From the NCBI GenBank assembly GCA_963605745.1, contig CAVCWT010000034.1:1-26538 (forward strand): a stretch of 26,538 bases of DNA, written 5' to 3'. The stretch is from CAG-791 sp963605745 (GTDB lineage: Bacteria > Bacillota > Clostridia > Lachnospirales > Lachnospiraceae). Under the pieces are notes generated by a model. It ran no database searches. It saw only the letters and a program-made list of their open reading frames with translations, and was not told where the DNA came from. Of the stretch, positions 16,174 through 24,103 are shown piece by piece. Numbering within the stretch: position 1 is the stretch's first letter; each line of letters begins with the position of its first letter. The position numbers were made by a program, and so were the translations under genes.

Positions 16174-16221
16174 AGGCAGGTGCTGAGCAGAGGTGCAAAT
16201 CCGTGTGATTGAGGAGAAATC

Positions 16222-17412
16222 ATGAATTATTACGAAAGAGCGGTCGAATTAAAAGAGGAGATTATTGCAAATCGAAGATACTTTCACACCAATGCAGAGG
16301 TGGGGCTGGACCTGCCGAAGGCAAGAGCCTATGTGACCGAAAAGCTTGCAGAATACGGCATCGAGGCAGAGGCCTGCGGACATGGTATTACGGCAACCAT
16401 CGGGCAGGGTGGAAAATGCCTTTTGCTGCGGGCGGACATGGATGCACTTCCCATGCCGGAGGAGAGCGCAGAGCCCTTCGCCTGCCCGGACGGAGATCGT
16501 GCCCATGCCTGCGGACATGATTTTCATGCGGCGATGCTGCTCGCAGCAGCAAAGATGTTAAAGGAAAATGAGGCGGATCTGAAGGGGAGAGTCAAACTGA
16601 TGTTCCAGCCGGCTGAGGAAACCTTTGAAGGCGGCAAGGATATGATCGAGGCCGGGATTCTGGAAAATCCTGCGGTGGACGCGGCACTGGCCTACCATGT
16701 TTCCCCAGGGAAAATGCCGGTTGGGCTGGTGATGTATAACAGCGAGAGTACGATGATGTTCTCGGTGGATGCCTTCCGAATCAAGGTAACGGGAAAGGGC
16801 TCACACGGTGCATATCCGCACGTTGGCATCGATCCCATCAACATCGGCGTGCATATTCATCTGGCACTGCAGGAGCTGATTGCAAGAGAGGCAGATCCCA
16901 ATGCGGCCTGCGTTCTGACCATTGGTAAATTCCAGGCGGGCACGGCAGGCAATATCATTCCGGATACCGCCATTCTGGAAGGGACGCTTCGCACCAACAA
17001 TGCGAAGGAGAGAGAAAAGCTCACTGCACGGATTCAACAGGTGACAGAATCGGTTGCTGCTGTATATGGCGGCAGTGCGGTTGTGGATTCCATGTCCGGT
17101 GTGCCGCCTCTTGTGTGTGACAAGAGTCTGACAGAAGAGATGATTGGCTATATGAGAGAGCTGAACATTCCGGGCTTTGCCGAATATCCTGGTATCAGCG
17201 CCAGTGCATCCGAGGATTTTGCAATGATTGCCGAGAGAGTCCCCAGTACATTTATGTACCTTTCAGCCGGTTTTATGGATGAGAGGGGTACCTATCCGGC
17301 CCATAATCCCAAGGTGAGATTCAATGAGGAGGTCTGCCCGATCGGAGCTGCGTGCCTTGCACATTGTGCACAGGAATGGCTGCAGCATCACGCAGAGCAG
17401 GAAACATCGTAG
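16222..17412 (+). CDS. M20D-family amidohydrolase (hippurate/N-acyl-amino-acid hydrolase type)
   Basis: A 396-residue soluble metallo-amidohydrolase of peptidase family M20, subfamily D, which includes hippuricases, aminoacylases and indole-3-acetyl-amino-acid hydrolases that split an amide to release an amino acid. Metal and catalytic residues are visible: Asp72 and Asp74 in RADMDALPMPEE, Cys97 and His99 in HACGHDFH, Glu132 and Glu133 in QPAEE, His159 in AYH, and His361 in PAHNPK. The dimerisation lid has GKGSHGAYPH with His195. TTGAGGAG 5-6 bases upstream supports the start. It lies 119 bp after the second membrane protein on the same strand and ends at a bidirectional terminator, so it is probably in the glycine-riboswitch operon. 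Release of glycine from an N-acylglycine would fit, but the exact substrate is unknown. Confidence 0.92.
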   Translation: MNYYERAVELKEEIIANRRYFHTNAEVGLDLPKARAYVTEKLAEYGIEAEACGHGITATIGQGGKCLLLRADMDALPMPEESAEPFACPDGDRAHACGHDFHAAMLLAAAKMLKENEADLKGRVKLMFQPAEETFEGGKDMIEAGILENPAVDAALAYHVSPGKMPVGLVMYNSESTMMFSVDAFRIKVTGKGSHGAYPHVGIDPINIGVHIHLALQELIAREADPNAACVLTIGKFQAGTAGNIIPDTAILEGTLRTNNAKEREKLTARIQQVTESVAAVYGGSAVVDSMSGVPPLVCDKSLTEEMIGYMRELNIPGFAEYPGISASASEDFAMIAERVPSTFMYLSAGFMDERGTYPAHNPKVRFNEEVCPIGAACLAHCAQEWLQHHAEQETS

Positions 17413-17441
17413 CTATTTATCTAATCAGAATATCTAATCAA

Positions 17442-17491
17442 AATTCGGTGGGGGAAACGCAGAAGAAAAGCGTTTCCCTCGCCGAATTTTT
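17442..17491. terminator. Bidirectional terminator between converging genes
   Basis: AATTCGG-TG-GGGGAAACGC (17442-17460) pairs with GCGTTTCCC-TCG-CCGAATT (17470-17488), with A-rich sequence on the left and T-run on the right. It serves both the amidohydrolase gene on the plus strand and the MFS gene on the minus strand. Confidence 0.85.
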
Positions 17492-17539
17492 GCTGCGCAG
17501 CAGCAATATTTATTGTAAATCCGTGTGATTCAAAGGCGA

Positions 17540-18832
17540 TTACAGGCTTTCTGTCTGCGGCTTTGGCAGAACCAGAAAGAGAAGGCAGCAGATGACCAGA
17601 GAAACCGGAAGAATCCGCATGCTGCCGGTGTATCCGAAGGCTGCAATGGCACTTCCAAAGAAGGCATTGAAGAGAATATCAAATGCCGTTGCACAGCTTA
17701 TGACAAAGCCGGTTGCGGTGGTTTTGATCGCATCACTGAAATACAGCCGGATGGCCATTGTGAGGGTAGGATACACAATGGAAAGGAACAATCCGGCAGG
17801 GAGCAAGAGGGCGAATCCGACATGACCGCCAAAGGACCCCAGCAAAAATGCCAGAAGGTAGCAGACCGTTCCGATCATCATAAAAATGCGAAGGCTGCGA
17901 AGGATTCCGAGCCGGTTAACGAGCGGCGCCAGAAGGAGCCTTCCAACGGTCATTCCGCCAAAGAAGATGGAAGGAAGGAGCGCTGCAAAGGAGGCAGACA
18001 GCTGCAGTTCGCTTTGTGCATAGAGGTTCATCCAGTTCATGATCCCGTGCTCGGCGACAAAATAAAAGCCGAAAATAAAAAGGAGCATCCAGAAAGCTCT
18101 GGATTGGAGGATGGAAAGGTATCCGCCTGCAGCATAGGTGTTGTCTTTGGGCGAGGTCGGCTGGTCGGAAACGTTGTTTTGCTGCGGATAGGAGCCGTGC
18201 GATGCAGAGGCGCCTGGTACGGGAGCAGAGCTCGAAGAGTCCGGGAGGTTTCGCTGCGTTGTTCGGTCCAGTACAACAAAAAAGAGTAGAGAAAAGACCA
18301 GAATCAACAGGATGACGAGGCAGAAAAGGTGCCAGTGACGGAAGGAAGAAACGCTCCCTCCGACAATGCTCTGCGTGACGGTGGTTCCGATTCCCTGAAC
18401 AAAGAACAGCGTATTGATGATCATGCCGGGAGAACGGAATTTATCCGGACTCATGACATTCATCAGCGTATTCAAAAGCGTGGATGCTCCCATTGTGAAA
18501 AAGATGGAGACAAGGAGCACAGGATACGAGTCGGAAACCGTGCAGACGCAATAGGCAATGCCCATCATCAGGATGGAAATGGGGAATACGACATACAGAC
18601 CGAAGGCATCTGAGAGCCGGCTTCCGATCAGCATGAAAACCAGATTTCCAATATAGCTGATGGTTACAATCATGGATATGCCGGCAGTATCCAGTGAAAA
18701 GTGATTCTGAAATACGGTGGCAAACACCCCTCGGGCAGCATCACTGCTGCCGAGGGCAATCATCAAAACGGCCAGCTCGAGGTACCAGAAGATGGCGGCT
18801 TTCTTTGTGTCATTTGATTTTGACAGATGCAT
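17540..18832 (-). CDS. Major facilitator superfamily transporter
   Basis: A 430-residue permease with about twelve hydrophobic segments in two halves, separated by a hydrophilic Ser/Pro/Asn-rich loop (about 213-242). The loop after the second segment carries GSRLSDAFG, matching the MFS signature G...DR.GRR in degenerate form, and the second half has a related VGRLLLAPLVNRLG. The start has AAGGAGAG seven bases upstream. No substrate can be read from the sequence. It follows the hydrogenase gene on the same strand with a 35-bp gap, so it may be transcribed with that operon. It also converges on the amidohydrolase gene. A fermentation acid or a sugar/organic-acid substrate would be a guess. Confidence 0.88.
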   Translation of the reverse strand: MHLSKSNDTKKAAIFWYLELAVLMIALGSSDAARGVFATVFQNHFSLDTAGISMIVTISYIGNLVFMLIGSRLSDAFGLYVVFPISILMMGIAYCVCTVSDSYPVLLVSIFFTMGASTLLNTLMNVMSPDKFRSPGMIINTLFFVQGIGTTVTQSIVGGSVSSFRHWHLFCLVILLILVFSLLFFVVLDRTTQRNLPDSSSSAPVPGASASHGSYPQQNNVSDQPTSPKDNTYAAGGYLSILQSRAFWMLLFIFGFYFVAEHGIMNWMNLYAQSELQLSASFAALLPSIFFGGMTVGRLLLAPLVNRLGILRSLRIFMMIGTVCYLLAFLLGSFGGHVGFALLLPAGLFLSIVYPTLTMAIRLYFSDAIKTTATGFVISCATAFDILFNAFFGSAIAAFGYTGSMRILPVSLVICCLLFLVLPKPQTESL

Positions 18833-18867
18833 AAACTCTCCTTAGAGATCAGAAAAAAAGTAACTGT

Positions 18868-20568
18868 TTAGCACCCCGCATCTGCCGGTACATGCAGAAT
18901 GGCGTGGGCCTTGTGGGACAACGGCTGTTCAAAATATTCCTCGTAGCATTTCTGCACAGAGGCATTCTCGTGAGAGAAGCGGAGGTTGTCGCAGCTGTCC
19001 AATCCGTAGAGCACCTGCTGACGCTCGGCCACCATTTCGGCATCTTCCTTGTAGGGCTGGCCGCCGCCGTTGATGCAGCCGCCCGGGCACGCCATGATTT
19101 CAACAAAATCATAATGTACCTCGCCCTTTTTGATGGCTTCCATGAGATACCGGGTATTGCCAAGGCCGCTGGCGACAGCAACCCGAATCGTCTCTCCGTT
19201 CAGATCAAAAGAGGCTTCCTTCCAGCCATTGAGACCGCGCACAGCCCGGAACGTATCCGCATCTGGATTCTTGCCGGTGACGAGATAATAGGCACTGCGC
19301 AGAGCAGCCTCCATGACACCGCCGGTTGTACCGAAAATAACGCCCGCACCGGTCCCTTCGCCGAGAGGATCATCAAACGGCTCCTCTTCCAGCTCTTCCG
19401 GTTTAATAAAGAAGGCCTTGAGCATACGGTCCACTTCTCTGGTCGTGAGGACGGCATCCACATCCTTGCCGCCGTCCCAGGTGCACTCGTCTTTTTTGGC
19501 AAGACAGGGCATGAGAGAGACGCAGAAGATCTTTTCGGGATCGACGCCGAGCTTCTCGGCATAGTAGGACTTGGTAACAGCACCGAACATCTGCTGCGGA
19601 GACTTTGCTGTGGAGAGTCTGCCGGCCATGTCAGGATACTGACTCTTTACAAAGCTGACCCAACCGGGGCAGCAGGAGGTGAACATCGGCAGCCCGGACT
19701 CCTTGATTTCGGGAAGACGGTTCAGAAATTCGCTGCCCTCCTCCATGATGGTCATGTCAGCCGCAAAGGTGGTATCAAAAATGTAATCAAATCCGATTTT
19801 GCGAAGGCCGGCCACGAGGCGCTCTGCCGTAGCGTATTCTCTGGAAACACCAAAGCTCTCACCCCATGCCGTGCGCACGGCGGGCGCAACCTGAACAACG
19901 GTGATGATATCTTCATTCTCAACGGCATCCAGTACGATGCCGACATCATCACGTTCCCGCAATGCACCGACCGGGCAGTTGCTGACACATTGGCCGCAAA
20001 GAGTACAGGACGTTTCGGTAAGAGCCTTGTTCGCACGCACATTCACCGTTGTGCGGGAGCCCGTGTTTACCACGTCCCAGATGTGCATCTCCTGAATATG
20101 ATCACAGACCTGCACGCAGCGCATGCACTTGATGCACTTTTGCGCATCACGAATGAGTGGGAGTGTGCTGTCCCAATGATCCTTCTCGAGAATGGAATCA
20201 TAGGGCATTTCAGAGATATTCAGTTCATTGGAAAGTGCCTGCAGAGTACAGTTGCCGCTGCGGACGCAGGTACCGCACTTGTAGTCGTGCTGTGAGAGAA
20301 TGAGTTTTACATTCGTCTTTCTGGTGGTACGAACCTTTCGGGAATTCGTGTGTACTACCATGCCTTCCTTGACAAAGTTGTTGCAGGCAGTAACGCACCG
20401 ATCTGTGCCCTCGACCTCAACAACACAGACGCGACAGGCACCGATTTCATTGACCTCTTTGAGATAACAAAGTGTCGGGATGGTTATACCGATGGTTTTG
20501 GCGGCATCGAGAATGGTGGTTCGTTCCGGAACCGTTACAGGGATGCCGTTGATTGTTAAATTTACCAT
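18868..20568 (-). CDS. hydA: [FeFe] hydrogenase with four accessory Fe-S clusters, probably group A2
   Basis: A 566-residue [FeFe] hydrogenase that reduces protons to H2 or the reverse. The N-terminal 2Fe-2S domain has Cys34, 45, 48 and 62. The His-ligated 4Fe-4S cluster uses His94, Cys98, 101 and 107. Two ferredoxin-like 4Fe-4S clusters use Cys145/148/151/155 and Cys188/191/194/198. The H-cluster domain has all three motifs: TSCCPGW (297-303), MPCLAKKDE (353-361) and EIMACPGGCINGGGQP (490-505), with ligands Cys300, 355, 494 and 498 and proton-relay Cys299. The layout matches the CpI-type enzyme at nearly its full length. AGGAGG precedes the start, which overlaps the upstream GltD-like gene by 7 bp. 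Linkage to a GltD-like flavoprotein is the hallmark of group A2 in the HydDB scheme, so electrons probably come from NAD(P)H. Confidence 0.95.
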   Translation of the reverse strand: MVNLTINGIPVTVPERTTILDAAKTIGITIPTLCYLKEVNEIGACRVCVVEVEGTDRCVTACNNFVKEGMVVHTNSRKVRTTRKTNVKLILSQHDYKCGTCVRSGNCTLQALSNELNISEMPYDSILEKDHWDSTLPLIRDAQKCIKCMRCVQVCDHIQEMHIWDVVNTGSRTTVNVRANKALTETSCTLCGQCVSNCPVGALRERDDVGIVLDAVENEDIITVVQVAPAVRTAWGESFGVSREYATAERLVAGLRKIGFDYIFDTTFAADMTIMEEGSEFLNRLPEIKESGLPMFTSCCPGWVSFVKSQYPDMAGRLSTAKSPQQMFGAVTKSYYAEKLGVDPEKIFCVSLMPCLAKKDECTWDGGKDVDAVLTTREVDRMLKAFFIKPEELEEEPFDDPLGEGTGAGVIFGTTGGVMEAALRSAYYLVTGKNPDADTFRAVRGLNGWKEASFDLNGETIRVAVASGLGNTRYLMEAIKKGEVHYDFVEIMACPGGCINGGGQPYKEDAEMVAERQQVLYGLDSCDNLRFSHENASVQKCYEEYFEQPLSHKAHAILHVPADAGC

Positions 20569-22397
20569 TGCTCTTCTCTGCCTCCTCGGAAGGATCCGAA
20601 TCCAAAATGATCACAGCGCAAACAACGACCGGACTCCTGACAAGCCTCCTCGCAGGAGAAGCCATATTCGATCGGCTCAAAGTCCTTTTTGCGGTCGGCT
20701 GCATCGCGGAGCGCAACCTCTACGCGGCCGCAGGGAATCTTGTCCTCATATCCGGCATAGGGGATCTCAACATCCGAGGTGATCTCGTGGTGATAGCCGA
20801 GGTATTCGTCAATATTGGCCGCGGCAACCTTTCCTGCAGCAATGGCACGGATGACGGTTGCAGGACCTGTCACGCAGTCGCCTCCGGCAAAGATTCCCTT
20901 GTGCTCTTTGATCTCACTGGTATTAAGAGCATCGATGGTGCCGCGCTTGACGGTTACGCCGTGCTCTTCAAAATAACGAGTCTCGATGCCCTGTCCAATG
21001 GCAACCACGATGAGATCCGAAGGGATGAGGACCTCGTCCTTAGAGGCGGTTGCGGGAGATGGTCTTCCTCTTTTGATCTTGCTGATCATCTGCGGCTGGA
21101 CCCAGAGTCCGATGGCGGCATTGTTCGAGTCCTTTTCAATTCGAACGGGAGCCATGAGCTCGAGAACATCGCAGCCCTCTGCCTCGGCCCCTTCCACCTC
21201 TTCGGGAAGAGCAGTCATATCGGCTTTTCTGCGGCGGTAGATGATGCTGACCTTTTCGGCACCGGCACGGACGGAGGAGCGAGCAACATCCATGGCGACG
21301 TTTCCGCCGCCGATGACAACGATGCGCTTGCCTGTATAGTCAGGCATCTCATCATCGCCGATGGCGCGGAGCATTTCAACAGCAGAGGTGATGCCGGATT
21401 GAGCATCCTCTCCTTCAATACCGATCTTTTTATCGGCATGTGCACCGATTGAGATGTAGGCAGCGTCATACTCTTTGGTGATATCTTCGAGGGTGATATC
21501 GGTTCCGACGCTGATGTTCTTACGAACCTCAATCCCGGTCGAGAGGATGGATGCGATCTCGGCATCCAGCTTCTTTCTGGGAAGACGGTAATTCGGAATT
21601 CCGTAGCGCAGCATCCCGCCGAGCTGTTTTCTCTGCTCGAAAATGGTGACTTTATGGCCCATAAGTGCCAGATAATAGGCAGCACTGAGTCCACCGGGAC
21701 CTCCGCCGATGATGGCGACCTTTTTGCCGGTGGGTTCATTGCATGCAGGAACCGGAACATCGCCGGCGTGGTCAACGGCCATTTTCTTAAGGCCGCGGAT
21801 GTTGACGGGGGCGTCGATCAGTGTCCTCTTGCAGCGGTTTTCACAGGGGTGCTCACAGATGTAGGCACATGTAGTCGGCATCGGATTGTCGCGCCGGATC
21901 AGTCGAACGGCATCCGCGTAGCGCTTTTCATGAACCAGCGCAATGTATCCGGGAATATCCACACCGGCCGGACATGATTTGACGCAGGCAACCGGCTGAC
22001 TGCTGTTGCAGTTGCAAAAGCCGCGCTCAATGTGGGAGCGGAAATCATCCTCACAGCCGTCAATGCATTTTAATACGAGCTTGGCCGCCTCGTAGCCGAT
22101 GGCGCAGTCGGCTGAATAATAGATGCCCTCCGCTGTGAGACGGATGACGTCCATGGTTTCGGATGTGGCATTGCCGTCCAGAACATCATCAAAAAGTCTT
22201 GCCAGCTGACGGAGTCCGATGCGGCACGGAACACATTTGCCGCAGGACTGTGCCAGGCACATTTTAATAAAAGATCTTGTCAGGTCGATGGTACATAGGC
22301 CGGGCGGACTCGCAACGATCCTCCGCTCCAGATCCTGGTATAAGGACTCCATGGTTACCTGGGCCTTATCCTTGGTGAGTATGGTTAATCTGCTCAA
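20562..22397 (-). CDS. NAD(P)H-dependent flavoprotein: NuoF-type Fe-S head fused to GltD-like oxidoreductase
   Basis: A 611-residue protein in three parts. Residues 40-115 match the 4Fe-4S C-terminal domain of NuoF/HydB (SCGKCVPCRIG with Cys52, 55 and 58, and Cys98), but the FMN/NADH domain of NuoF is absent. Residues about 128-205 are a GltD-type double 4Fe-4S domain (CVKSCPAGVDIPGYI, then CAYICEHPCENRC). Residues 225-530 carry the FAD motif IIGGGPGG, a second dinucleotide motif VIGGGNVAMD with a YRRR basic cluster (suggesting NADPH), and FAGGDCVTG. A Cys-rich tail has CEEACQESGRCLRCD (582-596). Translation starts at TTG (22395-22397) behind GGAGGGG. It overlaps the hydrogenase start and is the first gene of the operon. 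It probably passes electrons between NAD(P)H and the hydrogenase; whether it bifurcates with ferredoxin is open. Confidence 0.88.
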   Translation of the reverse strand: MSRLTILTKDKAQVTMESLYQDLERRIVASPPGLCTIDLTRSFIKMCLAQSCGKCVPCRIGLRQLARLFDDVLDGNATSETMDVIRLTAEGIYYSADCAIGYEAAKLVLKCIDGCEDDFRSHIERGFCNCNSSQPVACVKSCPAGVDIPGYIALVHEKRYADAVRLIRRDNPMPTTCAYICEHPCENRCKRTLIDAPVNIRGLKKMAVDHAGDVPVPACNEPTGKKVAIIGGGPGGLSAAYYLALMGHKVTIFEQRKQLGGMLRYGIPNYRLPRKKLDAEIASILSTGIEVRKNISVGTDITLEDITKEYDAAYISIGAHADKKIGIEGEDAQSGITSAVEMLRAIGDDEMPDYTGKRIVVIGGGNVAMDVARSSVRAGAEKVSIIYRRRKADMTALPEEVEGAEAEGCDVLELMAPVRIEKDSNNAAIGLWVQPQMISKIKRGRPSPATASKDEVLIPSDLIVVAIGQGIETRYFEEHGVTVKRGTIDALNTSEIKEHKGIFAGGDCVTGPATVIRAIAAGKVAAANIDEYLGYHHEITSDVEIPYAGYEDKIPCGRVEVALRDAADRKKDFEPIEYGFSCEEACQESGRCLRCDHFGFGSFRGGREEQW

Positions 22398-22459
22398 TTT
22401 TCCCCTCCGTTCTGGTAGTTGCTCTCCACATATCAGTCATCGGCAGGACATCTTCGCTA

Positions 22460-22492
22460 GGACCCGCTGATGGCTGGCGCGTGTACAGTAAC
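22460..22492. repeat. Dispersed 33-bp repeat, family B copy 2
   Basis: Second copy of the repeat at 14166-14198, with 28 of 33 identical bases. It lies in the 5' leader of the hydrogenase operon, between the likely promoter and the TTG start. Confidence 0.7.
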
Positions 22493-22551
22493 GCTTCTGC
22501 CGTGATTCAGAATGTTTCCCCCTGTTTCCTCTTGGCAGCACAATTACATTC

Positions 22552-22560
22552 ATTGTACCA
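22552..22560 (-). promoter_or_regulatory. Candidate extended -10 promoter of the hydrogenase operon
   Basis: On the minus strand TGGTACAAT forms an extended -10 box (TG, one base, TACAAT) about 155 bp before the TTG start. No good -35 box is present at the right distance. It would give a leader of about 150 bases containing the family B repeat. Confidence 0.4.
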
Positions 22561-22604
22561 TAACTGATAACGAAAAAAGGACTGCAGGAAAGGGGGATTT
22601 GGCC

Positions 22605-22772
22605 ATGAGTGCGTTGTTTGAGGCTCTCCCGGAGAATTTTTTCATCCGCTGGCTGCTCCCGGAAAAACAGTATATTGGGAATGTCTGGAAAGGCTGTTTG
22701 CGACCACCTCGTAGCAGCTTTCTTTTGGTGTGGAGCGTGCGATCCGGCAGCGGCCGGCAAAGAGGGCTTTGA
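22605..22772 (+). CDS. Possible short leader ORF, uncertain
   Basis: An ATG preceded by GGAAAGGGGG opens 55 codons with a hydrophobic start (MSALFEALPENFFIRWLLPE) and a basic end. It ends 27 bp before the CapA-like gene. I recognise no family, and a second frame beginning with GTG at 22609 overlaps it fully. It may simply be untranslated leader. The rest of 22398-22800 holds the family B repeat and the promoter of the hydrogenase operon. Confidence 0.25.
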   Translation: MSALFEALPENFFIRWLLPEKQYIGNVWKGCLRPPRSSFLLVWSVRSGSGRQRGL

Positions 22773-22799
22773 GGCAGAACGTGGGGAGAGGACGAGAAT

Positions 22800-23972
22800 A
22801 TGAGCACTGAAAAATCAGAAATTTCACTGGCTTTTACCGGTGACATCGGGTTTGACCGGTATATGGACGGGAAATGGGAGGACGAGGAGCTGATTGCACC
22901 GGGAGTGCTGGAGTTCCTGCACCATGCAGATCATGTGATTGCGAATGTAGAAGGGCCGCTGGTGGATCAGGCAACGAACCAGACGAGCGAGGGGACGCAG
23001 CAGCTGATGCATACCATGAACCCTGCGGCGACAAAGGTGCTGGGCAGGATGCATGCGGACATCTGGAATATCTGCAACAACCACATCATGGACGCAGGCC
23101 CCTTAGGAATCGAGGCAACGCTCCAGGAGGCAGCAGGGTGCGGAGCAAGGACAATCGGAGCCGGCAGGAATCTGGACGAAGCCAGGAAACCGATCTATCT
23201 GAACGAGGCCGGCGGCATCGGTCTGTTCTCTGTGGGATATCGGCGAGGCTGCAAGCCGGCAGCAGAGGACTATCCTGGGTGCTATATGTGGAACGAGACA
23301 GATGAGATCCGTGAGACGGTCAGGGAGATCAAATCCTGCTGCCGGTGGTGCATCCTGGTGGCCCATGCCGGGGAGGAATTCACCTCCCTGCCAACCTGCT
23401 ATACCAGAGATAAATACCTGGAATTCCTCGAGATGGGAGTAGACATCATTGTGGCCCATCATCCTCATGTGCCGATGAATTATGAGAAGGTTGGAGAGAA
23501 GATCATTTTCTACTCGCTTGGGAATTTTATTTTTGATACTGATTACCAGAGGGCACAGTACAACACGGAGCGCGGCGTGCTGGTACGATTGAACCTGACT
23601 CCGGATTCGTATGATTTTGAAGCGATGGGACTTCGGATTAACCGGGAAAGCGAGCACATCGAGGAAGCCGATCTGCCGGCAATCTTTACGAATGTACCGG
23701 CAGATGAATATGAGCTCCTGGCTCCTCTTGCAGCAAAGATGTTCGTTGCGGCAACAAAGCGTCAGCAGATTTATCTGAATAAGGATAAATGGGAACATGC
23801 CACCAAAGAGGAGTGGGCCGAACATTTTGCCAATCCAAAGCGCTCCGGGCGCGTCGAGGGCGAAGCGCTGGATTTCTTTATTGTCTGCCCGCTAGCAAAA
23901 AAAGCCGAAGAGGGCGCCTGGAAAAGGTCCAAACTGGAGAAAGTGAAAGAATATATTCTGGAGCAGATGTAA
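22800..23972 (+). CDS. CapA-like metallophosphoesterase family protein
   Basis: A 390-residue protein of the CapA/PgsA family, calcineurin-like phosphoesterase folds linked to poly-gamma-glutamate synthesis or other wall polymers. Family motifs are FTGDIGFDR (12-20) with metal-binding Asp15, ANVEGPL, NICNNHIMDAG, AHAGEEF, IIVAHHPHVPMNYE and FYSLGNFIFD. There is no signal peptide or membrane segment, unlike exported CapA proteins, so it should be cytoplasmic. No capB or capC homologue lies nearby, and a role in poly-gamma-glutamate synthesis is not supported. The start has GTGGGGAGAGG about 12 bases upstream. It is separated from the next gene by a family A repeat, and no clear terminator follows. 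Confidence 0.88.
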   Translation: MSTEKSEISLAFTGDIGFDRYMDGKWEDEELIAPGVLEFLHHADHVIANVEGPLVDQATNQTSEGTQQLMHTMNPAATKVLGRMHADIWNICNNHIMDAGPLGIEATLQEAAGCGARTIGAGRNLDEARKPIYLNEAGGIGLFSVGYRRGCKPAAEDYPGCYMWNETDEIRETVREIKSCCRWCILVAHAGEEFTSLPTCYTRDKYLEFLEMGVDIIVAHHPHVPMNYEKVGEKIIFYSLGNFIFDTDYQRAQYNTERGVLVRLNLTPDSYDFEAMGLRINRESEHIEEADLPAIFTNVPADEYELLAPLAAKMFVAATKRQQIYLNKDKWEHATKEEWAEHFANPKRSGRVEGEALDFFIVCPLAKKAEEGAWKRSKLEKVKEYILEQM

Positions 23973-23976
23973 CAGC

Positions 23977-24062
23977 CACATTGAGGTTTTCCGTATGCAA
24001 GGAGAAAATGACATGAGCCATTTTCGAGTATCAAAATCGAGCTGCGGGTGCTAAATAGTTAC
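23977..24062. repeat. Dispersed ~85-bp structured repeat, family A copy 2
   Basis: Aligns with 14417-14501 throughout. The internal hairpin (AAAATG...CATTTT) is conserved, and the end reads GCTAAATAGTTACC. The same end motif, GCTAAATAGTTAC, recurs at about 26075-26087. It starts just after the CapA-like stop codon. Confidence 0.75.
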
Positions 24063-24082
24063 CGATCTTTAAATAACCAGCA
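24063..24082. repeat. Partial arm of the palindromic MITE-like element
   Basis: CGATCTTTAAATAACCAGCA resembles the left arm of the full element near 26137-26157 (CGATTTTTAAATAACTAGCCA). It directly abuts a family A repeat, as a related end motif does at 26075-26087, suggesting that the two repeats belong to one larger unit. Confidence 0.4.
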
Positions 24083-24103
24083 TTTTTGAAAGAGGTATTT
24101 ACA

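Noticed and set aside
18892..20295. 467-codon plus-strand frame across the hydrogenase gene
   Set aside because: The minus strand encodes a full [FeFe] hydrogenase with all cluster ligands. The plus frame is a shadow with no motif. The plus-strand frames at 20553-21452 and 17525-18289 are shadows for the same reason.
22800..23972. Poly-gamma-glutamate capsule locus
   Set aside because: Only a capA-like gene is present, without capB, capC or an export signal, so a capsule locus is not supported.
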